Made by a program: the position numbers and the translations under genes
Notes under the pieces: model-generated
The model's database searches: none
Told to the model about the DNA's origin: nothing
Seen by the model: only the letters and a program-made list of their open reading frames with translations
Assembly: GCA_965153355.1 (NCBI GenBank)
Contig: OZ231126.1
Span: forward strand, 42,098,001-42,162,000
DNA: 64,000 bases
Source of the DNA: Flaccisagitta enflata
Lineage: Eukaryota > Chaetognatha > Sagittoidea > Aphragmophora
Reading direction: 5' to 3'
Shown: piece after piece, positions 1 through 11,400 of the stretch
Position numbering within the stretch: the stretch's first letter is position 1
How the letters are laid out: every line of letters begins with the position of its first letter

Positions 1-23
1 ACAACGACAACGACAACAATAAT

Positions 24-113
<90 letters not shown>
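1..113. repeat. (CAA)n microsatellite
   Basis: An almost pure ACA trinucleotide run with a few interruptions near its left end. It continues past the window edge. Similar CAA/TTG tracts occur at 47060-47182 and 62738-62835. Confidence 0.95.
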
Positions 114-116
<3 letters not shown>

Positions 117-975
117 CCTTCATCGCTCGTTTGTATATTTTGGTGCAAACTTACCTTGCAGGCGGGGACCTCATCTGGCACGCTTGTCCTTTCGGCGTCA
201 AAAGAGGGAAACATTTTCGACGACGATGACGACGACGATTCCATATCGTCGAGGAGGAATTGTGCTTAACTACGCGATGAAGGCATATCTATCCATGAAG
301 TCGGGTCACAAAACGACGACGTTACTTTCTCCTCCGACGTCGCTAACAATGACGGAAACTCTTCTCAATGACGATGGGAAAGACTCCGATGGAGATGTTG
401 TAGGGAACCCTTTTATGCAATGCCAATGGCGATGCAATGTAATCCAATGGCGATATTGAAAGGAGCTAACTCATTCAATGGCGAAAATGCAGGAAACGTG
501 GGAATAAGGCAGCATATGTCGGCGATGTTGATTGCTTCATAGGCAACTTTGATGATGATGATGAAAAAAATGATGATGCTTTGGTAAAATCCTCAACTTC
601 ATTCAGGGGCGATATTTCGGTTTCAAATCCGTTTTATGAAACGGTATCACATGATCATCATTCCACAAATGATTTGACGTTCATGAAGGGCGAAGCTGAA
701 TGCACTGACGACACAGTTGGAGCCGCAGAATGCGCTGGCGATGCGAAGCACGTGTCGACGACGACGCTGTAAGAGCCGACGGCGCAAAAGTCACTGAAGG
801 AGGCGCTGACGTCGCAGGAGCAAACGGTCATGTCGCCGAAGGAAGCGCTGGCGTTAGAGACGGCGCTAATTCCGATTTGATGGTGTCAGCCTTTGCGATT
901 TCCGGTGGGCGCAAAGGCGAAGCCGAGCCACGACCACGACTCCGATCGATTCCTGTGATACAAGAAGAGATTCAT
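114..975. other. left flank, no gene recognised
   Basis: About 860 bases rich in GACGA and GATGAT trinucleotides. Short open frames at 184-459, 581-772 and 730-1086 have low-complexity composition and no recognisable domain. I see no splice structure joining them. A decayed coding exon cannot be excluded. Confidence 0.4.
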
Positions 976-980
976 ATTCA

Positions 981-1207
981 GTGGCGGACACGGAACTCTA
1001 TAAGAGACTGTGTCCGTCCGTCCGTCCGTCCGTCCATCCGTCCGTCCGTAACGCACGAGTCCAAAAGCGGAAAAACGAGCATTTAAGATGTTTTTTGGGT
1101 AGGTGTGTTGGTAGGGAGGCATGGGGAGTGGATGGGGGTTGGAAAACCGTTGGATGCCCCTGCCCACTCGTCCGCAACGATATTGTGACCCCGCGTCACT
1201 TGTTATT
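981..1207 (-). repeat. family B interspersed repeat, complete copy
   Basis: Begins in a tgcgga/cggaca module with a TCCG tandem stretch and ends with the diagnostic sequence ACCCCGCGTCACTTGTT. The same two ends occur at 6337-6556, 44222-44392, 47837-48030, 50160-50390 and 60003-60232. Length is about 180-230 bp and there is no coding capacity. It is non-autonomous; the class (MITE or SINE) is not settled. Confidence 0.75.
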
Positions 1208-1379
1208 TTACGGTATGATCTATTTGTTTATCTGTTTTATGCCTATATTTGTTTGTCTGTCAGTTCGTGTCTATCTGGCTGTCTTTCCTTGTCCGAAAAT
1301 GGGTCTTTATGTCTTCCTTTACGCTGCACTCTTTTTTGTAATACTTCTTATTGTAGTGTTCAAATTGAGAAAAAAAAAT

Positions 1380-1632
1380 AAGGCCGGATACACGGCTACC
1401 CAAATCGCGAGCGAATGGACAGAGGCAGTGATAAAAATTATCAATAAAACATTTCGGCAAAAGCCAGTGATGCAAAAACTGCCCGTAAACGGCTAAAAAG
1501 CAAAATGTTATATTACCGACCGACCAATAGTAACCAACCAACAACTAACCAACCAAACCATCGACTGACCGACCATCCAACCGCAGGACCAGTCGACCGA
1601 CGTGGCGGGTTATGGATTCACGCGCACGCCAC
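1380..1632 (+). repeat. family A interspersed repeat, diverged copy
   Basis: Starts with the family A head AAGGCCGGATACACGGCTACC and ends with a CGACCGAC-rich tract and a gcgtgca/cgcgac-like tail. It is longer and more diverged than the copies at 2149-2332 and 61386-61581. Confidence 0.6.
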
Positions 1633-2148
1633 AAATAAAAAAAAAACAAAAGGCGCAAACCGGAATTGTGACAACGGAAAGCGCTGATATCCTTTCACCT
1701 TCTCCACTCGCGTGAACAAAGTTAATAACAAAAGCCTAACGCGTAAATCATTCATTTCTTTCCAAAGACGCGTTAATTTTAAGGATATGTTCAGCCGTTG
1801 GCGATAGATCCACTTGGCTCGTCGGTCCGTTGTAACACAAGCTTAAGAGTACATTTTTGAAAGCCCCTACCCAGTAGCAGTTCATAGCAGTACTTGAATT
1901 TTTGCGAGTGAATTTTCGCGAGCTGATATTGTACTTCCAAAGTGAAGCTGTGCTTCAAAAAAAATCATTTTGGCTTTTTTATCTTAATTTGTCATGAATA
2001 ATTATGCTCGTGTCCGGGCCGAATGTCCCGCCTAACAGACCAACGGACGGTGCTGCGGTGGGAACGTGTGCAAAATTAAGTATCAGTTTCCTCAGTTTCG
2101 ATTAGTAACACAAGCCGTACTTGAATATGTATCACATTGTTCGAACAA
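1633..2148. other. no gene recognised
   Basis: AT-rich sequence with no long open frame, no repeat array and no RNA gene that I can recognise. Confidence 0.4.
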
Positions 2149-2332
2149 GGCCGGATACATGGCTACCCCAGTCGCTTGTGGGTGGGCAGGAGCAGTGATA
2201 GAGGTCACTTGGGCATTTGGGCTGGAGCAGTGAGCTTTAAAAGCTCAAAAACGCCAAAAAAGGAAAAGGGGACCGACCGACCAACCGACCGACCGACCGA
2301 CCGACTAAGCGGGGTGTAGAGTCGCGTAGCAC
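2149..2332 (+). repeat. family A interspersed repeat
   Basis: Head GGCCGGATACATGGCTACCC, then the GTGGGCAGGAGCAGTGAT and TTGGGCATTTGGGC modules, a CGACCGAC run and the tail GGGGTGTAGAGTCGCGTAGC. It is one of about ten copies of the family in the window. Confidence 0.75.
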
Positions 2333-3040
2333 GTGACAAAAAATATTCCGTTAACGCCATATTTTCAAACAAGCAACAATTATTTTTTCTACAGTTGCGA
2401 TGATCTTGGCCTTGACTTTTTAGTGAACATGTCGGTGATGTCGTTAGCTAATTCAGGCGTGTGATGGTGAGAGTTGGTTTCAATGGTCAGTTGAGGGTTT
2501 AAAAAAAAGGCAAATTCAAAGTCAGTTCGGTTAAACTTTTTTTTTCAGAGCCAGACCAGATGAAAGTTTTCTTTTTTTTCATTCTCTCTCTCCTCCGTGT
2601 CGAAATCGTGATATATTACCATCCAAAGACAAAGCATTAGAGATTGTACGACTCTCAGGGCCAGGGCGTGTTTCCACTAATTCTTCATCCCATTTGCCTT
2701 GATTTATCACATCACTATCTCATTCTCATTTACACCGTCCCTTGAGGGAGTGTGCGAGCGAGTGAACTGAATGAACGTAGTGACATGCAGATTCGGGGAG
2801 TGAGTGAACGTAGTGAGCAGTGCGAATGAATGAGCGGACTGAGCGGTACGAGTGAACGAACGTAAATACCGACTGAAAGGCCCGTTAAAAACGGGGTTGT
2901 CAGTAGGTAGAAACACACCCTCTCTCTTGACCTAGTTACAATCACAAGCTGGCTATGAATAAATTCTGAAAAAGACAGACACGGTGAATTTGATCCTTTA
3001 ACGTTGATTGTTATCGAAAGATCGCTCATTGCAACTATTC
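2333..3040. other. non-coding, short GAACGTAGTGAG repeats
   Basis: Contains an irregular minisatellite at about 2745-2870 built on GAGTGAACGTAGTGAGC-like units. No gene was recognised. Antisense frames here simply read the repeat. Confidence 0.45.
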
Positions 3041-4068
<1,028 letters not shown>

Positions 4069-5584
4069 ATATATAATAGGGCATCCCAGAAAGGCTGGTT
4101 CTGAAGGGTACTTCAAAAAGTTATCAAAAGAGGTATTCCTTTGGGCCTATCGACACCCTCTAGGACCAAAATGATTGTTGTTTTATGATTTTTTTGAAAA
4201 ATGTGCAACGGGTGCCCTCTAATAGATGGCTTACTAAGGAGGCGAAAAACACAAAAAAACGCCAAAATTAGCTACTTTCACCTTGTCTTTATCTCAATTA
4301 CCCCAGTCCTTTTGCAGTCCTCCTAGTTGGTACAGCTTCTATAACATATCAACTTGGAAGAGCAACAAGAATTTTTGTTCTGTGCATCAGGTACACTGGA
4401 TTACATAACTATTGGTGAAGTGAAAAAAACGCGAAAAACCCAAAAATAACGAAAATCGCAAAAATACACTTATTAAATTTCTTCTTTCTCCTATCCTCAA
4501 CAATGCTACTCACTAAGGCATTGGGGGTGTTTCTATTTGCAATGTTATTTGTTTTGGGGCATGGAATCCAACTAAAGTGAAGGATAGTCTTAGATCTTTG
4601 TTATATTTTGGCACTGCTTCGCATGATTGTGATTGCAAGCGAGAGTAAAAAGAGCAACGGTCTCATTGCCTCTGATCTTTTGAAAAGGGATCAAACTGGA
4701 TCAGTATTTCTCACAGAAATAGAAAATCCTTCAAAGCAATGCTTTACAACCCTGCAGACCTACATATCTTAAGCGGCTAAGCTGACTGCAGATTTAGATT
4801 CCCCACTCTGAAACCCTCATGGAATCACCCCTTCACCCTCAAACAAACTTTTTGGGCAGCAGCTGCAGAATATTTTTATCAGTTTATTCATGAGGCCATC
4901 TGCTTATTTGTCTGCCCCTTCCCTCAGATGTCAAATTAGCCTCAGGCTCTCAATGTACCCACTTGCACGTATCATCAGCAATTTGGCATCTAATCAGCCC
5001 ATTCAGGCCTCAAATCAGCTATTTTAGTTTAGTTAGCTTTATCAGCCTTAAGAGGAGTCACAGCAATTTTCAGCTTTATACAAGCCCTCAGATACCTCAT
5101 ATAGGCCCTCAAAGGTCCATATCAGCCCTCTTAATCCTTGAATTTACCCTTTCAGGACTGCATGAGCGTTGCGAGTCTTAGATTCAATTTCCCAGACCCT
5201 AACTAAGCCTGTAAGGCCTTGAATCAGATCTCTAGCCTAATGCTAGTATGGACACATCATGGTCTTCTTAGTTCTCACCAGTTTAAACAGGTCTCAATCA
5301 TTTGCCTTCTCACTTCTCAGTTCTCACCATTTTAAACGGGTCTCAATCATCTGCATTAAGCTGAACATGTTCAATCAGAATTCTTCCTTGGGTCAATAGG
5401 ACTTCATCCACTTGGGGACTGCTGCCCTGCATACTCTCACTTAGGGCTGAGTCGAGGATTTCATATTTTTCCTCGATGATAAATTGCCTGAAATCTTATT
5501 CCTCGAGGAATCCTCCAGCATTTTCGAGGATTTTCTATCAGCATTTTATAATTGATTACAAATAACTTTTCTACCCCTTAGTTC

Positions 5585-5712
5585 TAACAAGGCCAAGTAG
5601 GCCAATAAGGTGCGATGTGTGGATCGTCGAACGAATGCGTTACCGACCAACCAACCGACAGACCAACCGATGGACACAGCCAGTTATAGAGGTGCTTTGT
5701 CGCACCTAAAAA
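5585..5712 (-). repeat. family C interspersed repeat
   Basis: Runs from ACAAGGCCAAGTAGGCCAAT to CCAGTTATAGAGGTGCTTTG and TCGCACCT. Copies in the window are at 29766-29892 (inside an intron of the Rep-like gene) and 57475-57602 (opposite strand). About 128 bp, no coding capacity. Confidence 0.75.
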
Positions 5713-6336
5713 GAAAGAACTGGTAACGCAATGGGACTTGTTTTTCTTTCAAACTTTATAGACTAACATGTTTCAAAGCAGGCCACAAACAAATCTAATC
5801 TTTTTTCAGTTTTATAGCCAAAAAGAAGTAACATCATTTGTCTCAGAGGATCATGAGTTCTTCTTTTAGACTGGATCGTAATTTAGTCACAAACATCCCA
5901 GCTGCAATGTAGAGATCGCATGCTTTCTTGAGCAATTCATTTTTTGTTGGATAATCAAGAGACGCCTCAACCGGTGAAGATGACGAGAAAAGACGAAGGA
6001 GACCGGAAATGCTGGAATTTCTTCTTTCCAACAATCGAATATTCAAGATTTCGCCATTTTTCATGCAAACGGCGACATGCTTTCCTCAACAGATTTAGCT
6101 ATAAATTCAATGACCGAGTCGGGATTAAGCAGATTGACGTCAATCTTTGACATTTCAAGAGATTAAAGTTTGATGGTTCCCTCCGAGGATTTTTGCTTTC
6201 CTCGAGCAAGCAATGCAAAATTTTTCCTCGATTAATCATCGAGCAATTAATTGCTCGACTCAGCCCTACTCTCACATTCACAATCATCCATGCATGATCA
6301 AGGCCTAAAATATGACATGGATCTAATACTATTTTT

Positions 6337-6556
6337 ATTTGCGGACACGCAACTCTCAGAGGCTTTGTCCAACAGTCCGTCAGTCTGTCCATCTGTCAGT
6401 CTGTCCATTGGTCCATAATGATTGAGTAGGAAAGTGGGAAAATGCGCATTCTAGAGACTTTTTGTGCATGTTTGTGAGAGAGGGTTGGGGTGCGGATGGG
6501 GGTAGGATGCCCCTGCCTACCCGTCCGCAATGATATGTGACCCCGCATCACTTGTT
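6337..6556 (-). repeat. family B interspersed repeat
   Basis: Begins TTTGCGGACACGCAACTCTC and ends GTGACCCCGCATCACTTGTT. It has the internal gccCCTGCCTACCCGTCCGCA module typical of the family and is nested in the fold-back element at 4070-7880. Confidence 0.7.
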
Positions 6557-6729
6557 TAAGATTTGAATACTTTGCTTCAAATCAAGTAAAATTGCAAATG
6601 GATACACCACTACCACCTCAGTGGGTAGCATTTTTAGACACCCCACTTTGTCTATCCATCTCTAATTCCATCAGTAAGCCAATTGGTTGGTTCATCCAAC
6701 CCCTTTGAAGTTCATATTCTAGCCATATA

Positions 6730-6965
6730 GCTCATATCTCAGCCTTGAGGCCCATATTCTAGGCTCAAGGATCAAATCCCAACCTAAAGACTAAAATCCC
6801 AGCCTTGAGACTCAAATCCTAGCCTCAAGGCTCAAATCACAACCTCAAGGCTCAAATCTCAGCCTCAAGGCTCAAATCCCAACCTCAAGCTTCACATCCC
6901 AGCATCAAGGCTCAAATCCCAGCATATTGGCTCAAATCCCATTATTGATGCTCAAATTCAAGCCT
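6730..6965. repeat. about 20-bp minisatellite (CTCAAATCCCAGCCTCAAGG)
   Basis: About ten imperfect head-to-tail copies of a 20-21 bp unit. A related repeat in the opposite orientation forms the core of the fold-back element at 58489-58989. Confidence 0.75.
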
Positions 6966-7095
6966 AGTGCTGCAAAACCTACCAAGCATATGTCATTGGC
7001 CCCTTCAGGGCCACTGCCCCTCTCTCCATTACGCATTCACATACACTCACATAGGGGCAATGGGTACTGATGGCCATCCAACACTTTTGCTACTA

Positions 7096-7310
7096 TTTTT
7101 TTGGCGTTTTTGAGCGTTTAGAACCCACTGCTCCTGCCCAAATGCCCAAGTGACCTCCTATATCAGTGCCCCTGCCCACCCACACAAGACTAGGGTAGCC
7201 GTGTATCCGACCTTGTTGAGTCAAAAACAGATCAACAAGTAACACTGGGTTACAATACTGTAGCAGATGGGTAGGCAGGGGCGTCCAACCTCCACATCCC
7301 ATGCCACCCT
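7096..7310 (-). repeat. adjacent partial copies of families A and B
   Basis: A reverse family A half (7096-7216, ending TAGCCGTGTATCCGACCTTG) is followed by a family B end (about 7235-7305, AACAAGTAACACTGGGTTAC). Head-on nesting of the two families also occurs at about 51478-51650. Confidence 0.6.
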
Positions 7311-8077
7311 CCCTTAGACATAAGCCAAAAGCTTCTAAAGCACTGAAATTTTTATTTCTAGACTTTTTTCTAAGGACTCAGGGATTCATGGATAGACAAA
7401 GCTAATGGTGACTCAAGGTCATAAAGCTGTTGCAGCTCACATAATGGTCAAATGAATGGGGTGAGTGAGGATAAGTTGATTGATATGGTCAAGAAGGAAT
7501 TTTAGTAATTTTCTTTATTTTTGCGTGTTTTGACTGTACGAATAGTGATGTAATCAAGGGTATTTGATGATCTGAACCAAAATTTTTGTTTTCCATAAAA
7601 GTTCATCTATTAAAGAAGCTGTACCAGCTAGGATAACTGCTATAGGACTGGGGTAATTAAGATTAAGAAAAGATTTAAACAGCTAATATATGCGTTTTTT
7701 TGCAATTTTCGCGATTTTTGCGTCCTTAGCAAGCGATTTATCAGAGGGCACCCGTTGCACATTTTTCAAAAAAAGCATAAAACAACAATCATTTTGGTCC
7801 TAGAGGATGTCGATGGTCAGTTTAAGAAACCTCTTTTATACTTTCATGATAATGCATTCTGTCTGGGATGTCCTATATATAAGTGTTTTGTCCGCTCATA
7901 GACTGAAGGGGCAAGGCCAGGGATCAACTGACGGTTTTGCACGATAATCAAAATTCACTGATAAGTGAAAGCTTCATCGACCGACCGACCGATTGGGGCC
8001 GACTGCCGAGTGCAAAAACAATCAAGAGGCTCATCACCATACGAATATATATCTTCAATTGACCTTGTTGCGGAATC

Positions 8078-8082
8078 CATGT
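8078..8082. other. left target-site duplication (CATGT)
   Basis: CATGT directly precedes the left terminal inverted repeat. The identical CATGT follows the right repeat at 43722-43726. Polintons usually duplicate 5-6 bp, so this marks a single integration event. Confidence 0.85.
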
Positions 8083-8326
8083 AGTAGTATAGCCAGGTGT
8101 CTTGTGAATCAGCAGCGGTCAGCGCTCAAATCGCAAATTTCAGCTCGGATCAGCAGTAAATACCCGGTACATGCTAGGGCAGCGGCCAGGAATCGCCTAG
8201 CAATCTATGTGGAATGAATGAAGATTAGTACTGAATATATATATTTACTATGTTATGATTTTTTTTGTTTAAATAAACATTTTTTGTGGCCTCCGGACAA
8301 TATTTATTTAGCGGTCAGCATTTATT
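8083..8326 (+). repeat. left terminal inverted repeat, 244 bp
   Basis: Matches the reverse complement of 43478-43721 over its whole length with no indel that I can find. Shared landmarks from the outside in are AGTAGTATAGCCAGG, TACCCGGTACATGC, TTTGTTTAAATAAAC and GTGGCCTCCGGAC. Similarity ends after GTCAGCATTTATT. Confidence 0.95.
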
Positions 8327-9640
8327 TATTGTTGTATGTAATATATTGTGTTGTATTACAATGTATGTTGCACTGATTACATGTATTTGTACTTTTTTGT
8401 TTGCCCCTTTTCTTTACTTGTGATTTTTAGCCGAGGCGAAATCATTTTTAGATTGAAAAGCATTTGAAATAGTCAATACCGAGTACAAGAATGAAAAAGG
8501 AAAAGGGAAAGAAAAAAAAAAACCGAAATGAACTTTGGATTAACCGATACACAGTACAGCTGCGGAGAGTGAGAATGACAAACGCCCGCAGATCTAAAGT
8601 GGATCTACCAGATACATAATACAGTTAAGAGAGGAACGGTAGAGAAGAGTGTGTAGTAGAGAGTAATGGATGCTGACATGGTACCTCGTGCGATTTTTAG
8701 TGGCGGAGAATTTGATTATAGAAGTTGAAGTGTAGATGGTCGGTAGGAATGACGAGTGGTTTCCAGGGTACTGCTTCTATCCAGTCGTGTTGCGAATAGA
8801 TCACCGCGTACTCGGCCTCGTGCGTTATGTAGTACGTTAGTGTAGTGTGTTGCCTTGGTACCGTTGCATACGTTGATTGCGGCGAATAGAGGACTGCGGA
8901 GGGAGGGCGAGAAAGACAAAAAGAGGTAATCGGATTCGAGTTTGGGTTACCGACTACGTGACAGGGCGAATGGGGATACATGAACGGAGAGTAGGTATGG
9001 GGTAGTACAGATATAGGGGATGCGACGTGGCTAGAGTGATGTTATGTAACATGTAGCATGTAGACATGTAGTGTATGTGCATGTTATTTTGATTTGTTTG
9101 GCTGATTTGTGAATTTTTCGGGTTCATATTGGAATTTTTGAGTTGATTTTAAGTTTTTGTGGTTCCTATTTGAATTTGTGAGTAGAGAATGTATTTTTTT
9201 TAGGTTGATTTGAAATGTGCAGAGGTGAGTTTTTAATGTTTTTTGGTGAGTTTTTAAATGTTTTTTTTCGTGGTGAATGTGGTAAATGAAATTTTTAGGT
9301 TTTGTAGGAAATACTGAAAGTCAGAATGGTAAAATTGGTAATGTAAAAGATTGTAGGATTGTACAGGAGTGGGGAAAAGAGTGCATATGGGATAATGTGA
9401 ACAGGGTGGGCTATGGGTGATGGGTGGAAGGTACGATTGGTGAGTGAAGTGGGAAGATTGTGGGTGGGGGGAAGAGGAAGAGGGGGGGGGGGAAGAGGAA
9501 GAGGATATGAGGAAGATGAAAAGGGGAAGAGCAATTTTTTTTTTTATATAGAAAAATATATGGAGAAGGAAGAGCAGGATGAGCAAAATAAAAATGAATT
9601 TGTATATATGCATTTGCATTTTGAAAATTTGATCATAATC
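8327..9640. other. left subterminal region, no confident gene
   Basis: Between the terminal repeat and the ATPase start. A 94-codon antisense frame at 8697-8981 (ATG start) has ordinary composition and might be a small gene, but no domain is recognisable. The purine-rich run at 9440-9530 gives spurious frames. No transposase or protease signature was found. Confidence 0.4.
8697..8981 (-). CDS. hypothetical small protein, doubtful
   Basis: A 94-residue ATG-initiated frame antisense to the major left-half genes, close to the left terminal repeat. Composition is mixed (Tyr, His, Pro, Thr) with no membrane segment, signal peptide or motif that I recognise. A second frame, 8716-8919, overlaps it. 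It could be a chance frame in a GC-balanced stretch. I list it because it is the only frame of plausible composition in the 1.3 kb between the terminal repeat and the ATPase. Confidence 0.2.
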   Translation of the reverse strand: MYPHSPCHVVGNPNSNPITSFCLSRPPSAVLYSPQSTYATVPRQHTTLTYYITHEAEYAVIYSQHDWIEAVPWKPLVIPTDHLHFNFYNQILRH

Positions 9641-11056
9641 ATGGCTGGAGAAAAAAGCAAAATTTATTCTGCAAAAACTCATCAATTTTTTCCGGGAAAT
9701 TTTGCGTGCGTTTTTGGTCAATCGTCTTCTGGTAGTTATTAGTCACAAAAAAATAATACTAGGTAATTTTTTTTTTAGATAAAAGTTAATAGGCATTAAG
9801 TGGAAATGTTTGGGATTTTGGGTGAATTTTTATTTGATTTGGAGCTTGATTAGGGGATACCAGTTACTTGAAAAATAATTGGATTTTTTACAAGTTTTTT
9901 TTTATTCTGAGCTTGAATAGGGGATACCTATTACTTAAAAATATGAGAAGGAAAAATTTAGAAGAAAAAAAATTTGATTTGAGGCTTGAATAGGGGATAC
10001 CATTTACATGAAAATTTGACAAGGTAAAAATTTAAAGAAAAAAAAATGATTTTAGGCTTGAATAGGGGATACCAGTTACTTGAAAAGATTGGATTTTTGG
10101 CAATTTTTTTTTTATTTGGGGTTTGAATAGGGGATACCAGTTACCTGAAAATTTGAAAATGCAGAATTTAGAAAGAAAAAAATTTATTTGGGGCTTGAAT
10201 AGGTGATACTGGTTACCTGAAAAGATTGGATTTTTGGCAAGTTTTTTCTTTTATTTGAGGTTTGAATAGGGGATACCAGTTACATGAAAATTTGAAAAGA
10301 TAAAATTTAGAAAAAAAAATTCAATTGAGGCTTGAATAGGGGATACCAATTACTTGAAAATTTGAATGTTGTGAGTGTATATTTTTTTGTGACCAAGTTA
10401 ACAAAACAAGGCAAAACGACATTCATTACCAATTTGGTGATTGAACATAAGTACCATTTTCGACAAAAAATTAAGAAGGTCGTGTATTTTTACAAAGAGA
10501 GTTGTGAAAGCATAGATCGGCTAAAGTCGCACCTGTCAAAGGAGCCCGGTGTGGAGGCGGTGTTTTCGAAAAAATTCCCCGATGGAAACTTTTTGGATTT
10601 TTGCAAGCCAGAGCAAGATGCGACAATTTTGGTGATAGACGACTTTTTTTTGATGCTACCACTGATGAAAAGATAAGAAAGGATTTGATTTCTTGCTCGA
10701 CTATCTGGACTCATCATTACGGTATTTCGAGTTTTCTGTGTCTACACAGCTACGACATATTTTTAAAGGCATCGAAACTGAATGTAATACTTATGAACTC
10801 AAGTCATCTCGTGTTTTTCAAGAGTTCACACGACGCGCGTGCCGCCAAGCGGCACATGAACCAGTACATGTTAAATTTGAAGGGGGGACAGACCCTCTTC
10901 GATGTCTACAAGCGTCACGTTCTCGAGAAAAATTTTAACTACGTCATAGCAGCTATTTCGCCTATGTGCACAAAGCCTACCTTGTGGGGACAGATTTTAT
11001 TGGCGGAGAATTTGCCGATGTTAGGGTTCCATGAGAGTAGCGACGAGGACGAGTGA
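9641..11056 (+). CDS. genome-packaging ATPase (A32/FtsK-HerA type), two exons, frameshifted
   Basis: Exons are 9641-9731 and 10411-11056. The P-loop NTPase probably pumps DNA into capsids, as in Polintons, virophages and adenovirus-like relatives. The Walker A glycine-lysine motif (GQSSSGKT) is split by the intron: exon 1 ends after G and exon 2 supplies the rest (phase 1, GT...AG). The Walker B strand ILVIDD lies about 70 residues later. At the T8 run (10646-10653) the frame breaks. Everything downstream to 11056 continues in the -1 frame with the expected C-terminal ATPase half, ending in an acidic tail. Total length would be about 245 residues, normal for the family. The ATG at 9641 was chosen because it opens the conserved N-terminus, just before a FPGNFACVFG strand. 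The frame break could be sequencing error, inactivation or -1 slippage. Confidence 0.85.
9732..10410 (+). repeat. intron with eight-copy minisatellite (GAATAGGGGATACCAGTTAC)
   Basis: The intron inside the ATPase P-loop. From about 9840 to 10375 it holds eight imperfect copies of a 62-73 bp unit centred on GCTTGAATAGGGGATACCAG, followed by TTACTTGAAAA and a T- or A-rich spacer. A further diverged single copy (ACTTAATTAGGGGATACC) sits in another intron of the element at about 41199. Confidence 0.85.
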
Positions 11057-11067
11057 CTGGTATACCG

Positions 11068-11400
11068 ATGGCCTGCAGATCGTCGGAAAGATTAAAGGCC
11101 TTGATTAACGTCTGTGTGGATGACAAGTTATTTGACAAAAAATTAAAAACTAGTGTGTTTGAATGCGTCGTTGAAATTGTTAAAAATGCATCAAAACGGA
11201 AATTGGCCGCTAATTGTTTTTCTGAGAAAACAAAGAAGAAGATGAGAAAGAGCAAGCGGCTTCTTTCTTTCTTGAAAAACGGTAAAATTTCGTTGAAAAA
11301 AGGAAAAAGAAAGTTTTTGAAGCTGAAAAAGAATGAGCGGAAACTGTTTAACTCTTACATCATCGCTGATTTCATGAAAAACTGTGTACATCATGAGTAG
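11068..11400 (+). CDS. small basic protein, unknown
   Basis: About 110 residues from the first ATG; the open frame extends a few codons upstream without another ATG. Lys-rich throughout, with several KKxKR clusters in the middle and second half, so it is probably nucleic-acid binding or nuclear. It starts just after the ATPase stop and its end overlaps the start of the next gene by 8 bases, a compact viral-style arrangement. No family recognised. Basic fillers at this position are seen in other Polintons, but I cannot assign homology. Confidence 0.6.
   Translation: MACRSSERLKALINVCVDDKLFDKKLKTSVFECVVEIVKNASKRKLAANCFSEKTKKKMRKSKRLLSFLKNGKISLKKGKRKFLKLKKNERKLFNSYIIADFMKNCVHHE

Larger units (their letters stand above)
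4070..7880. mobile_element. large fold-back element with about 330-bp inverted ends
   Basis: The left arm (about 4070-4400) and right arm (about 7545-7880) are diverged inverted copies. Both carry a GGGCATCCCAG/CTGGGATGTCC end, GTGCAACGGGTGCCCTCT and its complement, and ATTACCCCAGTCC and its complement. Between them are a CTCAAATCCCAGCCTCAAGG tandem repeat (about 6730-6960) and nested family A, B and C copies. No transposase frame is visible, so it looks non-autonomous and partly built by nested insertion. Boundaries are approximate. Confidence 0.65.

Noticed and set aside
9254-9721. 155-codon antisense frame over ATPase exon 1
   Set aside because: Low-complexity Pro/Ser and Phe/Ile runs from the purine-rich strand. 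It overlaps a conserved ATPase exon on the other strand.
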